From Carboxylicivirga litoralis (GTDB lineage Bacteria > Bacteroidota > Bacteroidia > Bacteroidales > Marinilabiliaceae): a DNA stretch of 64,000 nt. Where the stretch lies: the NCBI RefSeq assembly GCF_025499605.1, contig NZ_JAFMVC010000002.1, positions 62,001 to 126,000 on the forward strand, in the 5' to 3' direction. The notes under the pieces are model-generated. The model was not told the DNA's origin. It ran no database searches and saw nothing but the letters and a program-made list of their open reading frames with translations. The translations under genes and the position numbers were made by a program. Below are positions 52,934 through 61,814 of this stretch, piece by piece. Each line of letters starts with the position of its first letter. Within the stretch, counting starts at the first letter, position 1.

Positions 52934-53818
52934 TTATTTTGCTTTATCCAGAATGCTTATAATTTTTTCCAAGTCATCATCAGAGCCAAACGGAATAACA
53001 ATTTTTCCTTTTCCGTCATCTGCACGTGAGAATTGGATATTCGTTCTAAAGAACGTAGACAACTGAGATTTCAATGCCTCGTACTCTTCAGGTAGATTTT
53101 TTTTCGATTTGGAAGGTTTTTTCTTGTCGTCACCATTATTCAGGTCGCGCACCATCTGTTCCACTTTACGAACAGACAGGTCGTTTTTAACAGTTTCGTC
53201 AAATATCATTAATTGAGCTTGTGGGTCTTCAACGCTAATGATGGCACGCGCATGACCCATGCCAATTTGTTTTTCAACAAGGCCCAATTGTACTTCGGCC
53301 GGTAGTTTTAATAAACGAAGGTAGTTAGCAATGGTTGAGCGTTTCTTACCAACCCGCTCCGACATGCTTTCCTGTGTTAGGTTACATTCTTCGATCAGGC
53401 GCTGGTAACTGATGGCGACTTCAATGGGGTCAAGGTCTTCGCGTTGAATGTTCTCAACCAAAGCCATCTCCAGCATGGTGTCGTCGTCAGCTGTTCTTAC
53501 ATATGCCGGCACTTTTGTTAGACCAGCCAGTTTAGACGCTCTGAAACGACGCTCACCAGCAATCAACTGGTATTTGTCGGGGCCAATCTTGCGAAGCGTC
53601 AATGGTTGAACAATGCCAATTTGCTTAATCGATTCCGATAGCTCATTCAAACGCTCCTGATCAAATTTGGTACGCGGCTGCCAGGGGTTAACCTCAATTT
53701 TTGCAATATCAATTTCGTTAATTGATGCAGCTGGCTTCGTTTCTCTTTTTTGAGTTACCTCATCAGCATTTTCAATTAATGCACCCAATCCACGTCCTAA
53801 AGCGTTCTTTCTTGCCAT
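52934..53818 (-). CDS. parB: chromosome-partitioning protein ParB
   Basis: 294 residues. N-terminal LGRGLGALI and the CTPase/parS-sliding ParB/Srx domain (about 35-125) with LIAGERRFRA, the HTH (about 130-200, ESMSERVGKKRSTIANYLRLLKLP in parts), and a C-terminal dimerisation domain. Binds parS sites and loads SMC. Directly downstream of parA (52 nt). No parS (TGTTTCACGTGAAACA) is seen in this window, so the site must lie elsewhere. Confidence 0.95.
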   Translation of the reverse strand: MARKNALGRGLGALIENADEVTQKRETKPAASINEIDIAKIEVNPWQPRTKFDQERLNELSESIKQIGIVQPLTLRKIGPDKYQLIAGERRFRASKLAGLTKVPAYVRTADDDTMLEMALVENIQREDLDPIEVAISYQRLIEECNLTQESMSERVGKKRSTIANYLRLLKLPAEVQLGLVEKQIGMGHARAIISVEDPQAQLMIFDETVKNDLSVRKVEQMVRDLNNGDDKKKPSKSKKNLPEEYEALKSQLSTFFRTNIQFSRADDGKGKIVIPFGSDDDLEKIISILDKAK

Positions 53819-53870
53819 CGTTTAAATATCGTTTCGTTTATTCAGTCAATATAATCGTCATCAAAAAAGA

Positions 53871-54650
53871 TTATTTCTTTTCTGACAGGTTGTTTTTCTT
53901 TAATAATTCGCGTGCTAAGTTAAGGTAGTTAACTGCACCTTTTGATGTGGCATCGTACATAACAACTGCTTTACCGTAACTAGGAGCTTCACTCAGTTTA
54001 ATATTACGCGATACCAATGTTTCGAATACCATATCCTGAAAATGGCGCTGCACTTCCTCTACCACCTGGTTTGATAGGTTGAGGCGCGAATCGAACATGG
54101 TTAGTAAGAAACCTTCAATTTCCAATTCAGGATTCAAACGGCTTTGGATAATTTTTATTGTATTCAGCAGCTTTCCAAGACCTTCTAATGCAAAGTACTC
54201 ACACTGTACAGGGATAATGACAGAATCGGCAGCTGTTAGTGCATTAACGGTAATCAAACCAAGAGATGGAGAACAGTCAATCAAAATGAAGTCATACTGA
54301 TCGCGTACCTGCTCTAATACTTTGCTTAATACTTTTTCTCTGTCTGGTAGGTTGAGCATTTCAATTTCGGCACCCACTAAGTCGATGTGTGAAGGTAGCA
54401 CGTGAAGATGCTCAATCTCCGTCTGAAGACTGGCTTCTTTCGGATCCGTTCCGTCGATAATACATTCGTAGATACTATTCTCAACTTCTCTTAAATCAAA
54501 GCCAAGTCCAGAGGTTGCATTCGCCTGAGGATCTGCATCCACGATTAGAACCTTGTATTCTAAAACCGCTAAGCTTGCAGCCAGGTTAATAGCTGTAGTG
54601 GTCTTTCCAACGCCTCCTTTTTGGTTTGCCAGTGCTATGATTTTCGCCAT
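53871..54650 (-). CDS. parA: chromosome-partitioning ATPase ParA (Soj)
   Basis: 259 residues. Deviant Walker A KGGVGKTTTAINLAASLA near the N-terminus (KGGVGKT, with the signature Lys), Walker A' VLIVDADPQANATSGLG, Walker B FILIDCSPSLG. This is the short chromosomal Soj form without an N-terminal HTH. ATP-dependent dimer that binds DNA and moves ParB-parS complexes. First gene of the parA-parB-DUF5683-mltD run; a -7 box lies at 54713-54720. Confidence 0.96.
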   Translation of the reverse strand: MAKIIALANQKGGVGKTTTAINLAASLAVLEYKVLIVDADPQANATSGLGFDLREVENSIYECIIDGTDPKEASLQTEIEHLHVLPSHIDLVGAEIEMLNLPDREKVLSKVLEQVRDQYDFILIDCSPSLGLITVNALTAADSVIIPVQCEYFALEGLGKLLNTIKIIQSRLNPELEIEGFLLTMFDSRLNLSNQVVEEVQRHFQDMVFETLVSRNIKLSEAPSYGKAVVMYDATSKGAVNYLNLARELLKKNNLSEKK

Positions 54651-54712
54651 ATTATGGTGTTTTTTAGTATTGAAGTTAAGGGCTACAAAATGGTTAATTA
54701 TTTTTAGAAAGC

Positions 54713-54720
54713 CAAAGTTA
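54713..54720 (-). promoter_or_regulatory. -7 box of parA (TAACTTTG)
   Basis: Plus-strand CAAAGTTA, 63 nt before the parA ATG. A second TATATTTG on the minus strand lies about 13 nt upstream; which one is used is unclear. Confidence 0.5.
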
Positions 54721-54786
54721 AAATTTTCTCAAATATATAGGCTAGCTACGCAGAAAAATAGCTGATGTTTCAAAATCTTTTTGTTC

Positions 54787-55785
54787 TTAGTGAGCAAGTT
54801 TAACAAAGCAGTCCTCGAGTAGCTCGTTTTTATCAATAGGCACAACGCCTGGGTGCTCACAAACCAAACCGCCGGCCATGTTGGCTATACCCGCCACAAA
54901 TTTTTCGTCAAGTCCTGAAGCCAGACAAAGGGCACTGACACTTATCACTGTATCACCAGCTCCTGATACATCCGCAATATTTCTAATTTCCGCCGGAATG
55001 AAATGATGCGTTTTTGAATTGAGTATCATAACTCCTTTTTCGGCCATGGTTACCATAAAGTTGCGAATGCTATGCTCAGCAACAAATGTTTGCGCAGCTT
55101 CAAGCAAGCCTTGCTTGTCATTGCCTGAAACATCTACTTTAGCCCCTTCTTTAAATTCTTTTAAGTTGGGTTTGAAGAAGGTGACCCCGTTATAGCAAAG
55201 GAAGTTACGCTTTTTAGGATCTACCAGTGTTGGTATGCCTTTGTTTTGGGCCAGAGCTATTGTATTTTGAATGGTATCAGGCGTTAGAACACCTTTGTCA
55301 TAGTCTTCAAAGATGATAGCATCAATTTTATAAGTGTTTAATAAATCTTCAATATGAGCTTGTAGCTTTTTTTCAAGAATAGCTTCCAGTGGCGTATCTT
55401 GTTCTTCATCAATGCGCAATAAATGCTGGTTTTGACTTATGATACGGGTTTTAACCGTTGTCTTACGTTGTTTGGTTGATATGATGCCTTGTTTTGGCAA
55501 TTTGTTATCGTCCAATAGCTGCATAAATATGTTACCAGCTTCATCATCAGCAATGACTGAGCATAAAATTGGTTTGGCGCCCAATGATTGAATGTTAAGC
55601 GCAACATTTGCCGCTCCGCCAAGTCTGTTTTCGCGCCCTGTAGTAGCAATTACAGATACCGGAGCTTCTGGAGAAATACGATTGACATCACCCCATAAGT
55701 ATGAGTCGACCATTACGTCACCTATTATTAAGATGTGCATGTCATCAAATGCATCAAATACCTGGGTCAGCTCCTTTCGTGTCAT
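54787..55785 (-). CDS. hldE: D-glycero-beta-D-manno-heptose-7-phosphate kinase (RfaE domain I)
   Basis: 332 residues from ATG 55785. Ribokinase/PfkB fold: MHILIIGDVMVDSYLWGDVN, GGAANVALNI, and the catalytic ADVSGAGDTVIS. Only the kinase half of the HldE fusion is present; the nucleotidyltransferase half is separate, as in some Bacteroidota. Acts after GmhA in ADP-heptose synthesis for LPS core. The frame is open to TTG 55806, but the -7 box is at 55804-55811, which fixes the start at ATG 55785. Confidence 0.9.
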   Translation of the reverse strand: MTRKELTQVFDAFDDMHILIIGDVMVDSYLWGDVNRISPEAPVSVIATTGRENRLGGAANVALNIQSLGAKPILCSVIADDEAGNIFMQLLDDNKLPKQGIISTKQRKTTVKTRIISQNQHLLRIDEEQDTPLEAILEKKLQAHIEDLLNTYKIDAIIFEDYDKGVLTPDTIQNTIALAQNKGIPTLVDPKKRNFLCYNGVTFFKPNLKEFKEGAKVDVSGNDKQGLLEAAQTFVAEHSIRNFMVTMAEKGVMILNSKTHHFIPAEIRNIADVSGAGDTVISVSALCLASGLDEKFVAGIANMAGGLVCEHPGVVPIDKNELLEDCFVKLAH

Positions 55786-55803
55786 AAGTTTGAAATTTTG
55801 GAG

Positions 55804-55811
55804 CAAAGATA
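55804..55811 (-). promoter_or_regulatory. -7 box of the heptose kinase gene (TATCTTTG)
   Basis: Plus-strand CAAAGATA, TATCTTTG on the minus strand, 19 nt before ATG 55785. Confidence 0.65.
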
Positions 55812-55968
55812 AAAAATACTGTCTCTTGTTGAAAGCTTATCTTTTTAATGCCGCTTACGAACTTAGTAATACTCTGATATTCTTCGGGGTAAAAAGACAA
55901 TACAGGGAATAATAAAGGAAATACAAACAAAGTGGTAGAAACAACGTATGAAATAGTTTCACACCCAA

Positions 55969-56550
55969 ATGTATTTTATAATGAATAAATATCAGATGAC
56001 CTGTGCCATTATTGTGGCTTGTATTTTTTTGTTTGTTACCGGATGTTCAAATAATCGTGTTTCAACTAATGATGAACCAAAGCTGTTTGAATTTCCTGAT
56101 GGCTCGTCCATGATTTTAAATCAGAACTCAGAAGTTGAATTTGTGATGGATGGTGAAACAAGGAAAGTGCAATTGGAAGGAGAAGCATTTTTTAAAGTGA
56201 AAAAAGGTGACGTTCCTTTTGAAGTACATACGCCAAATGGCGTTATCACAGTGTTAGGAACGGCTTTTAATGTTCGTTCGTCAGAGAAGGAATTGGATGT
56301 AGAAGTGGAAGCTGGCATAGTAGAAGTGGAAACGGCTAATTGTAGAGAGAAGTTACGGAGAGGTGAACGCGTTTTATATGATGATGTGAAAAAGTTGGTA
56401 AAGAAAGGTCAGGCCGAATTTAAACATCACATTTGGACGGATGAGTTTAAAAACGATTTGCGCAAGATTGGCAAGGAAGTAGAAAAGAATAGTAAAAAGC
56501 TGGGTAAGGAAATTAAGAAAATCAGCAAGGATATAAAGATTAAGTTGTAG
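55969..56550 (+). CDS. FecR-like lipoprotein
   Basis: 193 residues (or 189 from ATG 55981, MNKYQMTCAIIV, which fits the signal better). Lipobox LFVTGCS, so probably a lipoprotein. The body is a FecR domain (FPDGSSMILNQNSEVEF, LEGEAFFKVKKGDVPFEVHTP, LGTAFNVRS, VEAGIVEVE), followed by a Lys-rich amphipathic tail. Typical FecR anti-sigma regulators have a cytoplasmic N-domain and a partner sigma factor; both are missing here, so it is an orphan periplasmic FecR domain. It converges with the LytTR gene. Confidence 0.8.
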   Translation: MYFIMNKYQMTCAIIVACIFLFVTGCSNNRVSTNDEPKLFEFPDGSSMILNQNSEVEFVMDGETRKVQLEGEAFFKVKKGDVPFEVHTPNGVITVLGTAFNVRSSEKELDVEVEAGIVEVETANCREKLRRGERVLYDDVKKLVKKGQAEFKHHIWTDEFKNDLRKIGKEVEKNSKKLGKEIKKISKDIKIKL

Positions 56551-56568
56551 GTAGCCTCTGAGATTGGC

Positions 56569-56596
56569 GTTTCGGGTTCTGAGTTTCTAGTTTGTT
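56569..56596. repeat. four tandem GTTTYNN heptads downstream of the LytTR gene
   Basis: Consecutive heptads GTTTCGG, GTTCTGA, GTTTCTA, GTTTGTT. The same family occurs at 58498-58576 on the other side of the LytTR/LytS operon. Confidence 0.6.
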
Positions 56597-56618
56597 ATAG
56601 GCAGTTAGGGAGCAAAAT

Positions 56619-57344
56619 CTATTCGATGCTTTTCTTTTCCAGTATACTTAGTACCTGTTCTTTGTAGTTGCGGCCAATGGGTATGTTCTGGTCAGTAATG
56701 TTTAAGCTTCCGGTTGTATAGCTTTCAATTTTGTCAATGGCAATAATGTATGAGCGATGAACGCGTAGAAAGTGAGTTTCGGGTAGTTTCTCTTCAATAT
56801 TACTGATGGTGTTCATCGTTTTTATTTCGCGGCCATCACTTAAGTAGATAGAAACATAATTGCGCAGGCTTTCAATGTGGGTGATGTCTTGGAGCACAAC
56901 CTTTACCATCATCTTATCCGATTTCACAAAGATAAAAGCATCGATGAAGGTGTTGGTTGAGTTATTTTGTGGTATCTCGGTTTGTTGATGATTTTTAAAA
57001 TAGCGGTTGACTGCCTTTATAAAACGTTCAAACGAAATAGGTTTAATTAGATAGTCAAGGGCTTCAAGCTCAAACCCTTCTAATGCATATTCAGAATAGG
57101 CAGTAGTAAAAATGACTTCAGGTCGATGAGAAAGGTTACGTATTAGTTGTAATCCGGTCAACCCGGGCATTTGTATATCAAGAAATAATAAATCAACCTG
57201 GTGATCATTTAGCTTTTGTATGGCTTCAACGGCATTGTTGCAAGTATCAACCAGATGCAAATTATCCAGACGGCTGATGTATTCTGAAAGAACATCAACG
57301 GCTAAAGATTCATCATCAACAACGAGGCAATTGACTGGTTTCAT
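56619..57344 (-). CDS. LytTR-family response regulator
   Basis: 241 residues. Receiver domain (about 1-120) with the acidic pair D10-D11, phospho-acceptor Asp56 in FLDIQMPG, Thr and Lys in IFTTAYSEYALEGFELEALDYLIKP. LytTR DNA-binding domain (about 140-240, THIESLRNYVSIYL, FLRVHRSYII). Overlaps the upstream sensor kinase gene by 4 nt (57341-57344), so they are a two-component pair. Such pairs usually act on 10-12-bp direct repeats upstream of target genes. Confidence 0.93.
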   Translation of the reverse strand: MKPVNCLVVDDESLAVDVLSEYISRLDNLHLVDTCNNAVEAIQKLNDHQVDLLFLDIQMPGLTGLQLIRNLSHRPEVIFTTAYSEYALEGFELEALDYLIKPISFERFIKAVNRYFKNHQQTEIPQNNSTNTFIDAFIFVKSDKMMVKVVLQDITHIESLRNYVSIYLSDGREIKTMNTISNIEEKLPETHFLRVHRSYIIAIDKIESYTTGSLNITDQNIPIGRNYKEQVLSILEKKSIE

Positions 57345-58408
57345 ACTTGTTCTTTTAATTTTAATTTAAGCACAACCTGGTGTGAGTCAGCCGACGACTC
57401 AATTTTTAAATCATGATTATTGGGGTACATTAAATTAAGTCGTCTTTTAACATTTTGCAAGCCAATGCCACTTGCAGTCGGCGATTCGATAATCTCTTCG
57501 GGCACACTATTTTCAACTTTTAGAATAAAGTCATTTTCTTTAATACCTATTTCGATGGTTATCCAGGCATGGCCATTAAAACCGCGTGTGCTATGTTTAA
57601 AACTGTTTTCTAAAAATGGTAAAATCAACATGGGCGCAATGGTTTGTCCCCTTTGTTCGCCCCAAATATTTAAACTAAGCTCAACACGGCTGCCATAGCG
57701 GATTTTCTCCAGCTCCAAATAACTTTTAATACTTTCAAGCTCTTTATGAAGCTGCACTTGTGCAGCGTTAGTCTCATAAAGCATGTAGCGCAATAAATCA
57801 GAAAGTTTCAAGACAACTTCAAGTGACTGATCCGACCTTTTCAGAATGAGTGAATATAAGCTGTTAAGTGTATTAAACAGGAAATGCGGCTGAACCTGAT
57901 TTTTTAAAAAGCTAAGCTCAGCTTCTAATTTATCTTTAGCCAATGCTTGTTCTCGCTGCTGTATATTCGATAAATATTCCATAAGCTTTACAGTCATTGG
58001 AATAGCTAATACAGAACTAATATTGACCGCACCACGAATTAGCTGAACAATATTTAATGTTGGCTCTTTAGTCCACTCGGGAAAAAAGGTGTCAACAATA
58101 ATCAGGTTATCAGTAATGCGCTGTAAAACAGAAGCTATTAGGATAGCAGAGAGAAAGAGTGCGATAAAAAGCCATATCTTCCCTTGGTATAAAAATCGGG
58201 GAAATAAATAATAGATGACTACATAGACCAGCGCTATTTTAACAGGCAGGTTAATCAGCTCAACAGAAATGGTTTTGATGTAATTATCGTCATGTGTGCC
58301 CCAGGCAAAAGCAAAAAACAGAACAAACAATACCCAATAGCTGACGTGCTGAAACCAACGCTTGTTCAGAATAGTGGCAATGAAGCTATTGTTGTTTAGT
58401 ATTCGCAT
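57341..58408 (-). CDS. LytS-family sensor histidine kinase
   Basis: 355 residues. Four membrane helices at the N-terminus (about 17-150), a short coiled coil, and a His_kinase domain with the intact phospho-acceptor motif QVQPHFLFNTLNSLYS (His), followed by an HATPase_c with PFLENSFKHS and SGIGLQNVKRRL. No periplasmic sensor domain beyond the loops, so it probably senses a membrane-associated signal. Partner of the LytTR regulator with which it overlaps by 4 nt. Confidence 0.92.
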   Translation of the reverse strand: MRILNNNSFIATILNKRWFQHVSYWVLFVLFFAFAWGTHDDNYIKTISVELINLPVKIALVYVVIYYLFPRFLYQGKIWLFIALFLSAILIASVLQRITDNLIIVDTFFPEWTKEPTLNIVQLIRGAVNISSVLAIPMTVKLMEYLSNIQQREQALAKDKLEAELSFLKNQVQPHFLFNTLNSLYSLILKRSDQSLEVVLKLSDLLRYMLYETNAAQVQLHKELESIKSYLELEKIRYGSRVELSLNIWGEQRGQTIAPMLILPFLENSFKHSTRGFNGHAWITIEIGIKENDFILKVENSVPEEIIESPTASGIGLQNVKRRLNLMYPNNHDLKIESSADSHQVVLKLKLKEQV

Positions 58409-58816
58409 AAAACTCTTTTGAAGGCAATTTAGGTAATTATTATTTGAACAGGGTTATTTATGGACAAACGACCAGTTTGAGAGGACAGATGGTTTGCGGT
58501 TTCGAGTTTTCAGTTCCCTGTTTTCTATATGAGATACTAATCCAAAATCCAGAAGCCAAAACTCAGAACCCATAACCCCAAAACTAATTGCCTTTCGTCC
58601 TTCAATCATTGTTGTTTGTCCTTAAAACTTGCCAGTCGCGTCAATTATAAATTCATTTGACATTGTAAGCTGAGCTAAAGAAATTAGTGAGCTGTTGCAG
58701 TGAAAATACAATACAGAGAAATAGGAGATAATATTAATTCTGCGACTTCATCTCTTTGTGTTAATATTACTATTGAATAATAATGGATAATCATTATAAC
58801 TAAATACAACAAACAA
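58409..58816. other. 408-nt intergenic region between LytS and susA-like genes
   Basis: Contains two heptad blocks (58498-58525 and 58542-58576, listed separately). The rest is AT-rich with no ORF. An AT-rich sequence just before 58817 must hold the promoter of the GH13 gene but no clear TAnnTTTG was found. Confidence 0.5.
58498..58576. repeat. inverted pair of heptad blocks upstream of LytS
   Basis: Block 1 at 58498-58525: GGTTTCG, AGTTTTC, AGTTCCC, TGTTTTC. Block 2 at 58542-58576: CCAAAAT, CCAGAAG, CCAAAAC, TCAGAAC, CCATAAC. Block 2 is the inverse complement type of block 1 (GTTTTGG-like), so the two can pair imperfectly around 16 nt. Non-coding; the same family as 56569-56596. Confidence 0.6.
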
Positions 58817-60685
58817 ATGAAAAAGCCTCTTTTTTTATCATTGATGCTATTGATTTTTGCCAGCTTAACAGCTTCAGCAGCTTATAAAATCGATCGCCTT
58901 GAGCCTGCTTTCTGGTGGGCTGGTATGGAAAATGAAAACCTGCAGTTATTAGTTTATGGCGAAAATATTTCAGAGTTACGCCCTAGCCTCGATTATGATG
59001 GTGTGAGTTTAGAGCGAACGGTTCAGGTGAAGTCGCCTAATTACCTGTTTTTATACCTGAAGGTTGATAAAACAGCTAAACCAGGTTCATTCACTATCAA
59101 CTTTAAGCGCAAAAACATAACCATGGTGAAGTATAACTACGAATTAAAGCAGCGCGAAGCAAATTCGGCCATGCGCCAGGGTTATACGACTTCTGATGTG
59201 ATGTATTTGATTACACCTGACCGTTTTGTGAATGGAGATACATCCAATGATGAGGTAACGGGCATGAAAGAGGGTTTGGATCGAGCTGATGATTTTGGTC
59301 GTCATGGTGGCGATTTGGCTGGTATCATCCAGAGTTTGGATTATATCGAAGATATGGGTTATACCACATTGTGGCTCAATCCGGTGATGGAGAATGATAT
59401 GCCTGAAGGTTCTTATCATGGTTATGCCATCACTGATTTTTATAAAACCGATGCGCGACATGGAACCAATGAAGATTATGTAAAGTTGTCGAAGGAGTTG
59501 AAGAAACGGGGCATGAAGCTGGTCATTGATATGATTATGAATCACTGTGGTTCGCACCACTGGTGGATGGAAGACTTGCCAACAGATGATTGGTTAAACT
59601 TTCAGGATGGCTGGCAGGTAACCACACATTTGCGCGAAACCAATATGGATCCTTATGCGTCGGAGTATGACAAGCGTAACCATGCTGATGGCTGGTTTGT
59701 AGAGTCAATGCCCGACTTAAATCAACGCAATGAGTTGATGGCCGATTATTTGATTTACAATACCATCTGGTGGATCGAATATGCCGATTTGGATGGGATC
59801 CGCATGGATACGTATCCATACCCAGATAAGTGTTTTATGAGTGAATGGACGCGCCGAGTGATGGAGGAATATCCAAATTTCAATATCGTTGGCGAAGAGT
59901 GGAGCACCAATCCGGCCATTGTATCATACTGGCAAAAAAATAAGGTAAATGCCGATGGTTATGTGTCGTATATGCCTGGTGTGTTCGATTTTCCATTGCA
60001 AGATGCCTTGGTTAAGGCTTTAAATGAAGATGACAGCCATTGGGGGCAAGGCCTGCCAAAGCTATATGGTATGTTGGCTAATGATCATTTGTATGCCGAC
60101 CCTACTCAACTGGTTATTTTTCCTGATAATCACGACATGAGTCGCTTTTATACACAAATCAACGAGGATTTTGATCTATTTAAAATGGGAATGGCTTACA
60201 TTGCTGTAACACGTGGCATTCCTCAAATTTATTATGGTACCGAAATTTTAATGACCAATCCTAATTCAGATTCTCATGGCGAGATTCGTGCCGAATACCC
60301 AGGCGGTTGGGCAGACCATACCGCCAATGCATTCACCGGTGAAGGCTTAACAGTCGACCAAAAAGAGGCACAGCAATTCACCAAAACACTTTTAAATTGG
60401 CGCAAAGGCTCAAGCGCTGTTCATAATGGCTGCTTAAAGCATTTTGCACCTAATCATGCCAATGGTTTATATACTTTATTCCGCTTTGACGACCAATCAG
60501 TGGTGATGTTAGTGATGAATAAAAACCCGGAGGCCAAAGAAGTGAATATTGAGCCATTTAAAGCAGAGGTAATTGGCGAAGCGACAGAAGGAACCAATAT
60601 CATCAATGGAGGAACTATTTCCCTGGCTGGTGAAACCGTTAAGGTTGAGGGACGTTCGTTCTTGCTGGTAGAAATTAAGAAATAA
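58817..60685 (+). CDS. GH13 neopullulanase/cyclomaltodextrinase-like enzyme (SusA type)
   Basis: 622 residues. Signal peptide (MKKPLFLSLMLLIFASLTASA), an N-terminal cyclomaltodextrinase-type beta domain (about 25-115), the GH13 barrel, and a C-terminal beta domain. Catalytic residues are in place: nucleophile Asp331 (DGIRMD), acid/base Glu360 (GEEW), and Asp440 (FPDNHD). Length and layout match SusA of Bacteroides (617 aa). No SusC/SusD or SusR is adjacent, so here it is a stand-alone gene. Hydrolyses alpha-1,4 glucans in the periplasm. A terminator follows. Confidence 0.93.
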   Translation: MKKPLFLSLMLLIFASLTASAAYKIDRLEPAFWWAGMENENLQLLVYGENISELRPSLDYDGVSLERTVQVKSPNYLFLYLKVDKTAKPGSFTINFKRKNITMVKYNYELKQREANSAMRQGYTTSDVMYLITPDRFVNGDTSNDEVTGMKEGLDRADDFGRHGGDLAGIIQSLDYIEDMGYTTLWLNPVMENDMPEGSYHGYAITDFYKTDARHGTNEDYVKLSKELKKRGMKLVIDMIMNHCGSHHWWMEDLPTDDWLNFQDGWQVTTHLRETNMDPYASEYDKRNHADGWFVESMPDLNQRNELMADYLIYNTIWWIEYADLDGIRMDTYPYPDKCFMSEWTRRVMEEYPNFNIVGEEWSTNPAIVSYWQKNKVNADGYVSYMPGVFDFPLQDALVKALNEDDSHWGQGLPKLYGMLANDHLYADPTQLVIFPDNHDMSRFYTQINEDFDLFKMGMAYIAVTRGIPQIYYGTEILMTNPNSDSHGEIRAEYPGGWADHTANAFTGEGLTVDQKEAQQFTKTLLNWRKGSSAVHNGCLKHFAPNHANGLYTLFRFDDQSVVMLVMNKNPEAKEVNIEPFKAEVIGEATEGTNIINGGTISLAGETVKVEGRSFLLVEIKK

Positions 60686-60702
60686 ACATATCTGACTGTC
60701 TA

Positions 60703-60722
60703 CAATGCTAAACGTAGCATTG
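60703..60722 (+). other. small hairpin after the GH13 gene
   Basis: CAATGCT pairs with AGCATTG around AAACGT, between the GH13 stop codon and its terminator. Could be a second, weak processing or termination hairpin. Confidence 0.4.
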
Positions 60723-60728
60723 CATAAT

Positions 60729-60771
60729 AAAACCCAACTGCAGGTAGAGGTGCTGAGCAGTTGGGTTTTGT
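60729..60771 (+). terminator. intrinsic terminator after the GH13 gene
   Basis: AAAACCCAACTGC 60729-60741 pairs with GCAGTTGGGTTTT 60757-60769, 15-nt loop, ending in TTTTG. Confidence 0.85.
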
Positions 60772-60900
60772 TGTATGGTGAAGTATTGTCATTATGAAAT
60801 AGCTTAAAAGGCACGTGCAAATCTGCGCCAGCGTATGAGAACTCATTGCCCACTTTACTTGTGACAATAAAGATCGCATCCTTAAACTACTAGCTTTTTC

Positions 60901-61575
60901 TTACTCTTCTTCCACCACTTTGATACCAGCACGCAAATCAACAATTACACGTGCTGCCAGATAAGTATTATACACCTTTGGCTCTTTGGTTTTTAGCAAC
61001 TCCATCAACTTATCTATTTTATCGCGTAATAAGTCGTTGGCTTCACGCATCAGGCAATCCAGTTCTTTGGTGGCCTGCGAGCGGGTAACAATAGCCGAGC
61101 GTGGTGAGGCAATAATTGCTGAGAAATCGTCAATCTCTTTCTTCAGCTGTGTGACATCTTCCACCGTCTGTCCATAATCACTTAATACATCACCCAAGGT
61201 TATCGCTTCATGATACACATTCAGGCAGGTGGCTTTTACCTTTTGATCCGACATACGCTCCATCTGCGAGGCCGACACCGCACATTTAGCTTGTAAGTCA
61301 GGCATGTCATTTACCTGGGCATACACATACATGGTAGCGGCCAGTTTTACGGTGGCTTCAATCATCTCGGCTTCTTCCTTTAGCTTCAGCTGGCGGGCAC
61401 CGGTGGTGTTGCCTTGCTGAATCTGGTGAACAGCTTCAATTTGGGCAATCAATTCATTAAATTTCACGATAAAGCCTTCGAGGGCTTTAATCAGGCTCAA
61501 TTCGGCAGGATAAGTGCCAAACACATTTTTAACGGCCATGAACATGGCCAATCGGTTGCGTTGAATCGCATTCAT
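60901..61575 (-). CDS. all-helical hypothetical protein
   Basis: 224 residues, almost entirely predicted helix, with strong charge alternation and few hydrophobic stretches: MNAIQRNRLAMFMAVKNVFG at the start, long coiled stretches (KLKEEAEMIEATVKLAATMY, ELDCLMREANDLLRDKIDKL), ending VVDLRAGIKVVEEE. It has no signal peptide or membrane helix. I recall a Bacteroidota family of similar short helical proteins starting MNxIQ/TQR of unknown function, but no name is certain. ATG 61575, with a 20-bp palindrome 33 nt upstream. Codon use looks ordinary for a coding gene. Confidence 0.65.
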   Translation of the reverse strand: MNAIQRNRLAMFMAVKNVFGTYPAELSLIKALEGFIVKFNELIAQIEAVHQIQQGNTTGARQLKLKEEAEMIEATVKLAATMYVYAQVNDMPDLQAKCAVSASQMERMSDQKVKATCLNVYHEAITLGDVLSDYGQTVEDVTQLKKEIDDFSAIIASPRSAIVTRSQATKELDCLMREANDLLRDKIDKLMELLKTKEPKVYNTYLAARVIVDLRAGIKVVEEE

Positions 61576-61607
61576 AGTTAATTAAGTTTAATTGTTATGA
61601 GAGCCTC

Positions 61608-61627
61608 ACTAATGAGAACTCATTAGT
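61608..61627. promoter_or_regulatory. perfect 20-bp palindrome upstream of the helical protein gene
   Basis: ACTAATGAG, AA, CTCATTAGT: a 9-bp arm with a 2-nt centre, 33 nt before the ATG at 61575. Size and symmetry suit an operator for a dimeric regulator; no T-run, so not a typical terminator. Confidence 0.45.
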
Positions 61628-61814
61628 TAATTGCAGAAATGCGAAAACGTAACATGTTTTTTGTAGCTAATATTCCTTAGTTGTGACGAACGTATCAATT
61701 GTTTATGTAAACAAACTGTATAACTTGATGTGTGGGGTCCAATTTGGCTTTAGGGTATTAACAATATATATTATAAGATGCGATTAGAAATTGATTTTGT
61801 TTGTCTAATAGGGT

